A stretch of 64,000 bases of DNA from Phyllostachys edulis. Lineage: Eukaryota > Streptophyta > Magnoliopsida > Poales > Poaceae. The DNA is taken from assembly GCA_036346405.1 (NCBI GenBank), contig CM070548.1, forward strand, positions 60,510,611 to 60,574,610, read 5' to 3'. Below the pieces are notes generated by a model. It did no database searches, was not told the origin of the DNA, and was given only the letters and a program-made list of their open reading frames with translations. Shown in pieces: positions 25,680 to 35,288 of this stretch. Each line of letters starts with the position of its first letter. Position 1 is the stretch's first letter. Both the position numbers and the translations under genes were made by a program.

Positions 25680-25918
25680 GAGGACAGAGCGTAGCTCGGA
25701 TGGCGCGCCCCTCCGGTTCGATCCCTGGTATTGAACTTGTACGTCTCATCTGTCCATTTAGGTGGTTAGATTCAGTACACATACGTGGGTGTGTTCAGTG
25801 GTTAAAACGTGTGCCCACGCTCCGTGGGGTTTAGCCCCCGCTCCAGATTAGGCATATGTTAAGGACGCACCCACGCATGTGTGGGTGTGTGCGTGCGCCC
25901 GGTGTGAATTCTAAAAAA
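25680..25918 (+). mobile_element. SINE, tRNA-derived, with target duplications
   Basis: Box A-like tagctcggatgg (25693-25704) and a near-perfect box B ggttcgatccc (about 25718) mark the RNA polymerase III promoter. The 3' end is a short A-run after tgtgaattct. Flanking duplications are agctagggggatgtt (25665-25679) and agctaggggatgtt (25919-25932), 14-15 bases with one indel. These are the marks of LINE-dependent insertion, so this is a SINE and not a tRNA gene. Confidence 0.8.
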
Positions 25919-25959
25919 AGCTAGGGGATGTTCAATGGTTTAGTGAGTATCATCACGCC

Positions 25960-26080
25960 ACGCGGTGGATCAAATGGTTGTCATTAATAGGAACTGAGCG
26001 ATGGACTTCGGATGTTATGAACCCACCGGTCCTGAGTTCCATCCACACCATTAATTTGATGATGTGGCGAAAGTGTGAGT
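25960..26080 (+). repeat. Possible second SINE-like fragment
   Basis: A box A-like ggatcaaatggttg and a later ggtcctgagttcc suggest another decayed tRNA-derived repeat just after the SINE. No target duplication was found. Confidence 0.25.
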
Positions 26081-26095
26081 TTGAGCTTTTGAGTT

Positions 26096-26925
26096 TTGAT
26101 ACCAAGAGATCAACTTACCGTTGAATCCTCTAGTATAAAGGAAGGAAAAGTTGAGGTGCAACCACATGGGCCACGTCGCCCCAATTCCTCTTTCCCGTCC
26201 GATCCAGTGCATCTTGCATCGCGTCCGTCCAATTTATTTTTGGTTTTGTGCGCCTGCCTTCTCATGCCTTCGGCTCATCGATCCGGCCTCACCTCCTTAT
26301 CCTTTCCAGCCGAAAGCCCCAAGGATCGTCTTTCCTTCGATTTCCTCGTTCCTTTCTTCCCCATTTCTTCACTTCCATTTCTCCCTAGTGATTTCCACTG
26401 CTGCCACATCCTCTTGCGCCTCCCGGCTTGGCTGCCGGAGCCGCCGCCCATACGCCTCCTTGGCTCTCGGCTCGCGCACGCTCCTCCCCTCGGCCTGCTC
26501 CTCCTGCTCGGCCCGTCCCAAGACGGCCTCCTATCGCCCCAGGTCCTTTATGCTCATGGCTCGCCCGCGCCTCTCCGCTCTCGGCCCACAGCTCAACTCG
26601 CCTCCTCTGCAGCTTCGGCCCGACACTAGTGCGCCCGCCTGTCTCGATTTTGGGGGATGGATGGCAGATGCTTCTTCCTTTTGTTTTCTCATTTCTCTCT
26701 TCTAGTGTTTTGTTTTTAATGCCTAGCTTGATTCAGTCCGTGATTTTGTTGGTTCTAGCTTATGCATGTTGAATGGTGATGGGGTGAGCTACTACCGGTG
26801 GCCGTCCCACCTCTTCCTCTCGTCGCGCCGCAGCCGCCTACAATCTGTGTGACCTCCCACACGACGAGCCACCGCCATCGTTGTCTCGGCCGTGCTTGGC
26901 GAATGATATCGCCGTCGCAGTGGCT
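26096..26925 (+). other. GC-rich stretch with open frames, unassigned
   Basis: A TATA-like tataaagg lies near 26132, followed by a GC-rich, C-biased block. Two overlapping open frames (26096-26629 and 26151-26705) translate to low-complexity Pro/Ser/Leu/Arg sequence with no domain I recognise. A frame without ATG at about 26840-27020 gives MSFTGLGVWLEDQIAS, which looks more protein-like but is also unassigned; its right part lies inside the probable solo LTR. It could be a leader exon, a captured fragment or chance. Confidence 0.3.
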
Positions 26926-27089
26926 ACCGTTGAAGAATCTAGACCCACCATTATGTCTTTTACCGGTCTTGGTGTTTGGTTGGAAGACCAGATTGCTAGT
27001 ATAGGTTGCCGTACTATTAAGAGGGATCTTGACTAGTAGCTTGAGAGTGTCATGTGTTGATAGCTCGTTGTGCTTACTCTAACTCTCGT

Positions 27090-27330
27090 TAGCATGTTGC
27101 CAACATTTGCGAATGTGTTTTGTAAATTGTTGAGACTCATGTATAATCCTTGTAGCATGTGACTTTAGTTTGCGAATGTGTTTTGAAAATCTTTTAAGTC
27201 CATGTATCTTATTCCTTGTGGCATGATTCTATAAGTAGGAAAATGTGTTTTGCAACTTATTGAGAATCTTGCTTTCATCTCTTGGTTGCATCACGCGTCA
27301 ATTAGCAAATGTGTTTTGCAAATTGAGTTG
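27090..27330. repeat. Degenerate tandem repeat within the solo LTR
   Basis: Four copies of a unit of about 70 bases with the core gcgaatgtgttttg(c/t)aa, diverged from each other. Confidence 0.65.
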
Positions 27331-27842
27331 AGGTGAGGTGTGATATCTGATTTTTAGCTTTGTTTGCAGTGGGCGGTCTGACCTCCCATGTCAGTCGGTC
27401 TGACCGGTGGGATATCGGTCTAACCGTCATGTGTTAGCCGGTTTGACTGGTCCCTGGTCAGTGGTAAGACCGCTTGTTTTTATACAGTATGTTTTTGACA
27501 AAGAAGGTGTTTTTGGGGAGTTTCTCTTGTTCCCAAAATAGTATGACAGCATTTGTTCAGCGGTATTACCGCAAGGCGGTAGTACCGATCTTATGTTGGT
27601 GGTTTGTATTTTTCAAAAAAGTTGATTTTCTGGTTCTAGCCTTTTCTCCAGTGAGCGGTCTGACCGCCCCTCTGGTGGTCTGACCGGTCCTTATGAGGAC
27701 AGTTAGCCTGGCAGTGTATCCAACAGTTAGTTTTATAGCCGTTGGAGCTTGGACGGTTTGACCGGTCATTAGTTGGCGGTCAGACCGGTTTACCTTGGTT
27801 TTTCTGGAACTTTCCTCCAACAGCTAGTTTTCCTTGTGTGGG

Positions 27843-27850
27843 TATAAATA
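27843..27850 (+). promoter_or_regulatory. TATA box of the solo LTR
   Basis: The word gtataaataccc in a plus-strand LTR, followed by a transcript-start-like region (agtgccatattc...aagcaaagagg). It sets the LTR orientation as plus and could start transcription towards 28620. Confidence 0.55.
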
Positions 27851-28790
27851 CCCTTTGTGGCTGGTTGTGGGTAGGTTCCTAGTGCCATATTCTTTTCCTT
27901 AAGCAAAGAGGAAGCCCTCTCATCTGTTATGTGCATGTGTTGCACTTAGTAAACTTAGAGAGCAAATTTTTAAGTGCATGTGTTGCATTAGGTAGTAGAT
28001 TATGTATCCATTGAGCTTAGACACTTGATTTGTTCAAGTGAGCATCTCCGACTTGTTACTCTTGGTATTTGCCGACACTTAGATGGCTTGGAGGAGTTGT
28101 GCTGGTGATCTTCTCAAAGAAGGTTGTGAGAAGACCCGGGCGGTTGTGAGTGGTTTGGTACTCGTCATCTCCGGAGTGGAGGAAGAGCAACCCCGAGTAG
28201 ATTGAGGTGTTGGTTCGAGTGGTGAACCGGTCCAAGTGGTTGGACTTACCTCAGAGGTGTTGGCTCAAGTTGTGGAGTCGGTCCAACGTGGTTGGGCTTA
28301 CCTCAACGTGGATTAGGGTAGACTGGCAAGTCTCCGAACACCACAGTAAAATATCATTGTATCTTTGTGGTTTGTTCTTCTTGTACTTTACTTTGTTCAA
28401 TTTACATTCCTTATATTAAATTGCTTACATATCTTTGTATGATTACTATCGTTTTCAATAGTCTTATATTGTTGGTGCACTTAGTAAAGTCTAGTTGATT
28501 TAGGCTTTAATTGTGCAAAATTGAATTATTGTTGCTTCCGTATTAGAAATCAGTTTTACCCAAAAGGTTTTTTAAAACCGCCTATTCACCCCCCTCTAGT
28601 TGCCCTCCTCGATCATACAACCGTACCATGTCCCGCCGCCATCTGCTCCCCTAGCCCCTTCACGATTCGATCCCCTAATCCCTATCTCTCCTGACCTACG
28701 CACTGTAGCCGCCGCCACCGCTCTGCTCGGCCACGCGTCCTCCCTCTCCTCATCCACGACCGCCTCTGTTCCAATCATGTCTTTCTTGCA

Positions 28791-28886
28791 TTGGTAGATC
28801 CCGATTCGGACATCATCTTCTTCCCCAAGAGGACGACCAAGGACCTCAAGCTGCTGGCCAAATTCGTACCCCAGATGCTCCAATCC
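28791..28886 (+). other. Exon-like open stretch, unidentified
   Basis: In one frame the sequence reads VDPDSDIIFFPKRTTKDLKL with more open residues, ending in SSQ directly before a good splice donor (caggtaccac). It has the texture of a real exon, but I do not recognise the family. No neighbouring exons could be joined to it. Confidence 0.3.
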
Positions 28887-30130
28887 AGCCAGGTACCACT
28901 CGTTCTCTGCTTGCTTCCCTTTGCGTTCTGTCTTCCTTCAGACATAAAAATTCTTTTAGGGCTTGTTTGGGAGTGCCAATCTCGGCGGTCTATTTGGGAA
29001 CGCCAGAGACGAGGAAATTTTGCTCCAATCCAGCCTAATCCACGGGGGAGGAAAACAATGTCGCCCCACGTTGGGAATTTCTCCTCATCTCGCTCCTGGC
29101 CGTCGCCTCCATGGTTCCTCACACACAGACACAGGCTTCTGATCTCAAGTTCTCAAGATGTCGGGTTCCATTCGAGTGCCGCCTCTCCTTCATCCGTCGC
29201 CTCTCCAGCTTCTAGCGCCTCCTCTCCTTCATCCGCTGTGCAGATCCCTCTGTACCTCCTCCTCAAGGTCAGCACCTCCCTGGACGTGCCGCTGCGGCGG
29301 CGCGTCCCTTAGTGTTTAACGCCGACCAAGCCGCGCCTTTTCTTAATTTGTGCAGATCTTGTGGTCTTTAAGTAGCGGTAGAGACGTAGTGTAGATCTGT
29401 GTTTATTTTGGCATTTCTTGTGGATAAATGGCAGATTTGTTTGCGGGTTCGGTTTGATGAGCCATGGCTAGGATTCCTATGCTTCTTGTTTATAATTATT
29501 CTGGGGTGGTAGGTAGTAGTGTGCATTGGAGCTACAAATCTTAGCTTAGAATTAGGGCTTTGTTTGAGGAATTCGTGATGATTTTGTAGTTCATGAAGAT
29601 TAATGAGCTTGGGAGCTTCTTGACGTGGACATGAATTTGAATCCTGTGTGCATTTTTTTTTGTGCCAAATGGCGTCTGCCGCTTGCTCCATTTACAATTT
29701 TGTAAACTTATAAATGTTAACATGAACATCCAGTTTACAAGCTTGCAACCTATTTTGGCATTGATATGCATATTCTTTAGTCTTTATGCACTAGGATGTA
29801 ATCAATTTAAGAAGGTTTGCATTTGCACCAGCCTTCTTAAAAAAATCTTGTTGTTCCCAAACTGATATGTATTCTGGGTAAGTTCTTAGATGATGCAAGG
29901 TTTCCATTTGTTTTCACTTGCTATGGATGTTGAATTGTTAACAGTATGACTGGTTATTTTGGGATGATGCAAAGTGTGATCCAGTTATTATCTAAAATAG
30001 AAGCCAATTAGACTCTAGTTGAACCTTTTGTTTGTCGTGTATCAATGTGTAATATAACATTGTGTACCTGTTGTTTTGTGTCTTTGAATCTCTGTATTTT
30101 CTGATTTAACTTTGTGTACCTGTTGTGCAG

Positions 30131-30196
30131 CTGGACAGGAAAGATTTAGGACCTTGACCAGCTCATACTATAGAGGGGCACAGGGGATCATTATGG
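30131..30196 (+). pseudogene. Single exon of a Rab-type small GTPase (RabC/Rab18-like)
   Basis: A 66-base block bounded by an acceptor (gttgtgcag) and a donor (gggtaatt) encodes AGQERFRTLTSSYYRGAQGI followed by IM. This is the Rab G3 box (normally WDTAGQERF) and switch II. The Leu in place of Ile and the words RTLTSSYYRGAQGI are typical of plant RabC (Rab18-like) proteins. Neither the exon with the P-loop GDSGVGK nor the exon with the NKxD motif was found around it. It is therefore an orphan exon, perhaps a captured fragment or the remains of a decayed copy. Confidence 0.8.
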
Positions 30197-30382
30197 GTAA
30201 TTCTTTTAAACCATTGCTCTTCAGATTTCGTACATTTTGTTTTTTTGAGGGGATCTTTACTGTACCTTACCTTTTTCTTTTCTCTCCTTGTCATACATCG
30301 GAGGAACTTACTGACACATTAACTGGGGAAGTATTGAGTTTTTTGAAATGAAATTCGAGTCTCGAGTGTCAAATGGGACTAT

Positions 30383-30545
30383 TTTGTGCCAAACCATTAA
30401 TTTTGCGCTGCGGTTTACCTGTGTATATTCTTCGCATTAATTTACCTGTGCCAAACCATTAATCGAGCATCAAATGAGAGAATAATTTTGTGCCAAACCA
30501 TTAATTTTGCACTGTGGTTTACCTGTGTATATTCTTCTACAAGCA
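30383..30545. repeat. Partial tandem duplication
   Basis: The words tttgtgccaaaccattaattttgc and gtttacctgtgtatattctt occur twice, about 105 bases apart, with a third partial copy between. It is non-coding. Confidence 0.7.
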
Positions 30546-31159
30546 TATAGTTAAAATTTGTGCATGATAATCTCAAGTGTGCTGCCTACCTAACTAGTTT
30601 GTTAGTGTCTATAGTTTATGCACTTTGAAAAAGGTACAACTAACTACTCCAATCCGTCTTATCAAGCCTGGATTAGATAAGAAAACATTGATGCTGGCCT
30701 AACACTCAAGCTAGAATGAGGCTAACAAGTAGCAGCACTAAAACAAGAATAGGACTCCTTTTGCTTGGTGATGACACACTAATGTTTTGTCGTGTTGTTC
30801 CTCTTTATGGCTTGCAGGAGAACTGGGAAGGCACATCATAAGAAAGACACCAACCTATTTTGGCTTATCATTAGGGCATTTGTTGTCGCTATGTCCAAGT
30901 TGTGGACAAAATAAGTGATGCGGAAAATTGCACGTTCATGTGGTACTGTCGTTTGAGATATCTTCTGCCTGCTGGGAAATGAGAAGCGCTCTGAAGCTCC
31001 ACTTATACCTGATGCATTTGGTGAACTTGCTCTGCTGGGAAATGGTTTAGTTTGTAGCCTTTTATTTTAGTGTAGGTGTATAATTTGGTGAACTTGCTCT
31101 ACTATGTCTGTAGGGATACGAGTAGGCTACACTAGCTAACAATTCAAAAATTCTACTAC

Positions 31160-31545
31160 CACTACTACAAAACAGGCTATAGTAGACGCCCCATCACAGA
31201 CGGTTCCTTTGGAACCGCTCGCGTTCATCGATCCGAACATGGGGCTGGCGCGGAACAACTATCACAGACGGTATTTTTAGAACCGCTCGTGATAGTCACT
31301 ATCACAGACGGTTGAGAAATAGAACCGTCAGGAATTATCACTGACGGTTCTATTCACAAACCGCTCAGTGATAATCCTCTAATCACGCAGCGGTTTTACG
31401 TTACAACCGCTCAGGAATTATCACGAGCGGTTCTATTCACAAACCGTCGCGATAATCTCTAATCACGCAGCGGTTTTACGTTACAACCGTCGTGTAGTAT
31501 CCTGAGCGGTTCTTATTTAGAACCGCTCGCGGAGATCCTTTGCCA
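31160..31545. repeat. Left subterminal palindrome array of CACTA-A
   Basis: Repeated units pair (atcacagacggtt) with (aaccgtctgtgat) across a loop of 7-12 bases. Variant words cgagcggtt and ctgagcggtt are mixed in. Confidence 0.85.
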
Positions 31546-31803
31546 CGCCAAGGCTCAGGTCCACGCCGCAGGGCTTACCGCTCGCCCTCGCCAGTGGAGC
31601 AACCCGGCCGCCCCCCGCTGGCTCCAGATCAACATACCTCCACACTTCAAGATCGATGGGATGAGGATCTAGCTCTTACTATGGGCAAATAGATATTGTA
31701 ACTTCTCCTCCAAACTTTTTTAAAATTTTGGAATTTTCATATATATATAGCCAAACAACGTGCGTGGCGAGAGCTTACAAAAGATTAAAAACTAGAAACC
31801 TAT

Positions 31804-32302
31804 CTAGTGGTGGAGGTAGGTCGCTATCTCCGTCTTCAACACTTCAGAGGCGGCGGCATCTTGGGCGGACGGTTTAAGATCGAACGAATCTGAAATACGC
31901 CCACTCACGACGCCATTGCTCGAGTGTGTTCAAGACCCTGATCGTTGAACCAAGTTGAAGAGAGCCCATAGGCTCTCTTCTCTTGCTTGAGGGTCTCGGC
32001 TCGGTCGACTCGATCACCGCTGCCTCGATTAAGCGGTCAAGTGACGACAAGCCTCCCGAGACGTGCAACTTGTTTTGGAGGACCACGCCGACGACACGAG
32101 AAACTCGCCGAAAGTGGGAGATCACCCTAAGACACGGCGGAGGAGAATGTCAAGACGGCGGAAGGTGGCCGCCACCCGCCCGGCAAATTCTCGGATAGAG
32201 GAGTGAAGACATTGTTGAAATAGTGTTCTTCCAGTAGCGACTCAACGTATAGCGAGAGAGGTGCTTGCGTCAGGCGTGCGTGTCTGAAGAGGAGGCAGCC
32301 AT
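31804..32302 (-). pseudogene. Accessory reading frame of the CACTA family, copy A
   Basis: I do not recognise this protein. The start at 32302 gives MAASSS and the last codons read YLHH then stop, matching the ends of copy C (MAASSLS...YLCH). The middle contains VISHFRRV-like sequence and a Glu/Gln-rich helix-like part; copy A carries small deletions that shift the frame. In A it reads against the transposase gene, whereas in B and C it reads with the left terminus. Copies: 52597-53128 and 53953-54495. It may be a captured host fragment or a small family-specific protein, for example a subterminal-repeat binding partner. Neither is shown. Confidence 0.5.
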
Positions 32303-32519
32303 TTACTGCTTTTGTGGAGAAAGGGGATCAAGGAGGTTGTGTGAAATACATTGTAGAAGGGAATACATCTATATATAGAACAATTTCTAAAGCCGGAATG
32401 GGAGACGAAGAGATATTTGGGGAGTCAGAGCGACGTTGGAAAATGAAGAGATGAAGCCGCGCCGCAGATCGTGAGACGAAGAGACACACGCAGAAAAATG
32501 AAGACGAAGAGACACGCTG

Positions 32520-32745
32520 AAAATGAAGAGTTATCACGAGCGGTTCCGCTGTATAACCGTCAGGAAAAGGAATCACTGACGGTTCTATTTAAAAACCGCT
32601 CAGGATACGTTCATATCACGAGCACGTTGGTTGTAGTTAAAACCGTCAGGATATCCTGCACGGTTCTTTTATAGAACCGTCAGTGATATTATTATCCTGA
32701 GCGGTTCTCGTTATAAACCATCTGTGATATACTTTTTATAAGGCG
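32520..32745. repeat. Internal block of subterminal-type repeats in CACTA-A
   Basis: Palindromic units of the atcac..cggtt type lie between the accessory frame and the transposase leader. The corresponding block in CACTA-C is 54590-54790, so the order of parts is conserved. Confidence 0.75.
32737..32743 (+). promoter_or_regulatory. Probable TATA box of the CACTA-A transposase gene
   Basis: The word tataagg follows directly after the internal repeat block and precedes a GC-rich leader with gctagggttt. CACTA-C has the same arrangement (tataag at 54800). The repeat block would be the natural place for transposase-controlled regulation. Confidence 0.5.
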
Positions 32746-33164
32746 GAAACGCTAGGGTTTTGCTCTCACTTGTCACTTCCTCTCCGCCCCTTAGGCTCTC
32801 GCGCTCGTTCGCCTCCTCTAGGGTTTAGGGCTCGCCAGAGTTTTCACCGCCGACCTCGACCTCGGCGCCGCCGCTTCAACCTCGGCGCCCCGACCTCGGT
32901 GCCGCCGCCCCGACCTCGGCGCCTTGACCTCGGTGCGCCGCTTCCACCACGGCGCCCCGTTCACCTCCCTCGGGCCGTAAGCCCCGACATCACCGTCCTC
33001 CTCCCTCTCAGACCGCCTTCTCCCCGCCTGCCCTCCTCCTCCTCAGACTGCCTTCTCCCAGCCCGCCCTCCTCCCGTGTCGGCCTCCTCCTTGCACCGTG
33101 AGTTCTTGTGCGGCATCCTCTCTGTGAGTATTGCTCCTCTGTGGCGCTTCGGCTTTGTTGATCA

Positions 33165-33475
33165 AGGGCTTTGTTGACATGCTCTGTGATGAACTATGTC
33201 TTATAATGAGATTGAATGTGATAGTTAGTTCATACTTGAGCTCTATTGTATTACTTGCTCCGTCAATATGATCTACCGTTAATTGGTTACTTTCGCTTGA
33301 GCTCATCGCTCATTTGCAAATTGATCGATGGGCTTTGTTGACATGCTCTGTGATGAACTCTGTTTTATATCGAGATTGAATGTGATAGTTAGTTCATACT
33401 TGAGCTCTATTGTATTACTTGCTACTATCAATATGATGTACTTGTTAATTGGTTACTTTCGCTGAAAGCTAGTTA
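33165..33475. repeat. Tandem duplication in the leader/intron of CACTA-A
   Basis: Two copies of about 165 bases carrying gattgaatgtgatagttagttcatacttgag, followed further right (33556, 34420, 35066) by repeats of agctcattcaacttttcatttgcc. Related 75-base repeats lie in CACTA-C at 55378-55810. Confidence 0.75.
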
Positions 33476-34193
33476 TTACGATTCTTCATGTTCGCCTCAT
33501 TGAGAGTATTCAGCCATTGGTAATCTAATGACTAGTTTGTGATTCTTCTAGTAGTCTCAGATGAGCTCATTCAACTTTTCATTTGCCATCTTGATCTCTG
33601 TAGTCAACCTCTGCTTTGATCGAAGTTTAATCTGTTTTAGATAAGCTGCTGAGATCGCTTTGACGCTAAGCAAAGTATTGTTTAGAGCTCATAGTTTGAA
33701 TTTATATTATCATATTCATTTAATGAAGAGTATAGACAATAGGATTGAGATGGCAAAGACTTGTTCTTTAGCTACTCTCCTTCGAGAGCACATAATATCA
33801 TCAATCAATATGTTGGAATAGTGTCTGCATGTAATCGTTAATCTCTAGACCTTTTATTGGTCGAGATTTTAATCCGCATTTCTTATTAAGAACCGCTCAG
33901 GATTCCTTTGCATTTCCTTAGAGAAGCTGGTGGATTAAGGAGTGTTAAATTCTTTAGAAATTATGCTTTAATGCTAATTAATTTTGTTGGGATTAATTCT
34001 GAAATTTTGCTAAAATCGCATTTTTACAACAATCCAAAAAGAAAGTTTTACTTGATTCTATTTTGTTTCTATGTTGGGATTAAACCTTTGCTTAGCATTT
34101 CCTTCGTCGATCATTTTACTTGATTCTAGTTCTATGTCTTCATTAAAGGCTAGTCTTCTATACATGAAGCATTAAACCTTTGCTTAGCATTTT

Positions 34194-34292
34194 CTTCGTC
34201 GATCCTGACACACTTGAGTGTACCTTTGCTTCGTGCCAATCCTCCACGGACGAAGCAAAAGGTACACTCCAAAGGTGTCGAGCTCGATGAAG
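34194..34292 (+). ncRNA. Foldback 1 in the CACTA-A intron-like region
   Basis: The sequence folds on itself: cttcgtcgat and gacacacttgagtgtaccttt on the 5' side pair with aaaggtacac, ccaaaggtgtc and tcgatgaag on the 3' side. The stem is about 40 pairs with few mismatches and a loop near gccaatcctccacgg. It is the first of three related foldbacks. Transcription and processing are not shown; size and shape resemble a plant microRNA precursor or a small foldback element. Confidence 0.5.
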
Positions 34293-34704
34293 TAGGCTCG
34301 AGCAAAGATTTATATCACTAGTTTCTATCTATACAAAGATCATAAGAGAGGTTTGGTGGATTAAGGAGTGTTAGAATAGAAGTCGTGGATTAAGGAGTGT
34401 TAGGAATGTTAGTAGTCTGTATGAGCTCATTCAACTTTTCATTTGCCATCTTGATCTCTATAGTCAACCTCTGTACTTCTTCCTGAGATTAATTGTTTTA
34501 TATTTATGCTGGAATTATTTATGATTATTTGCTATGTCTATTTTACTTGATTCTATTTTGTTTCTATGTCTTCATTAAAGGCTAGTCTTCTGCACATGAT
34601 GCATTAAACCTTTGCTTCGTTGATTAAGGAGTGTTAGGAGTGTTAGAATAGGAGCAGGGGAGGGGCGAGCCCTACAGGATTAAACCTTTGCTTAGCATTT
34701 TTTA

Positions 34705-34800
34705 AATCGATCTCGACACACTTGAGTGTACCTTTGTTTTATGCCAATCCTCCACGGCATAAAACAAATGGCACACTCCAAAGGTGTCGTGGTCGATGAA
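34705..34800 (+). ncRNA. Foldback 2 in the CACTA-A intron-like region
   Basis: This has the same architecture as foldback 1 with a changed upper stem: tgttttatgcc pairs with ggcataaaaca where copy 1 has ttcgt/acgaa. Pairing is kept on both sides. Confidence 0.5.
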
Positions 34801-34922
34801 GAGTATAGACAATAAGATTGAGATGGCAAAGACTTGTTCTTTAGCTACTCTCCTTCTGAGAGCACATAATAGGAGCAGGGAGGCGGCGAGCCCTACAAGA
34901 TTAAACCTTTGCTTAGCATTTC

Positions 34923-35018
34923 CTTCGTCGATTGACACACTTGAGTGTACCTTTGTTTCATGCCACCCTCCACGGATGAAACAAATGGCACACTCCAAAG
35001 GTGTCGGCCTCGATGAAG
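34923..35018 (+). ncRNA. Foldback 3 in the CACTA-A intron-like region
   Basis: The upper stem is tgtttcat opposite atgaaaca, again different from copies 1 and 2 but still complementary. The lower stem cttcgtcga/tcgatgaag is as in copy 1. Confidence 0.5.
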
Positions 35019-35288
35019 TAGGCTTCCTTAGAGAAGCTAGTGGATTAAGGAATGTTAGTACTCTGATGAGCTCATTCAACTTTTCATTTGCCATCTTGAT
35101 CTCTATAGTCAACCTCTGTATTTCTTCCTAAGATTAATTGTTTCATATTTATGCTGGAATTATTTATGATTATTTGCTAATATTGCACATGTTGAGCATA
35201 TTATTAAGTTTCAATGTATATGTTAATTTGGGACACTTGCAATCCATTTTATTGCATATGTAACTTATATAGATAGCAAGTAAGCGAG

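Larger units (their letters stand above)
26931..28619 (+). mobile_element. Probable solo LTR of a Sirevirus-like Copia element
   Basis: The right end has the junction words cctattcacccccctctag and ends ATACA. The mirrored word occurs at the LTR ends of the gag-only element at 2680-11861. Palindromic ggtctgaccgg words are scattered at 27370-27790, a TATA box lies at 27843-27850, and no internal domain follows. The 5-bp word ACCGT lies immediately before TGAAGA (26926-26930) and immediately after the right end (28620-28624). The right end is firm. The left end depends on that duplication, and its terminal bases are not a clean inverse of the right end. Confidence 0.55.

Noticed and set aside
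25693..25730. tRNA gene
   Set aside because: Only the two internal promoter boxes are present, the cloverleaf cannot be completed, and flanking target duplications plus an A-rich tail identify a SINE.
26096..26705. Two overlapping plus-strand frames of 177 and 184 codons as genes
   Set aside because: They overlap in different frames, are low-complexity Pro/Ser/Leu/Arg, and arise from C-rich composition. No domain is visible.
32770..33177. 135-codon Arg/Pro/Ser frame as a gene
   Set aside because: It is the GC-rich leader downstream of the CACTA-A TATA box, with low-complexity translation.
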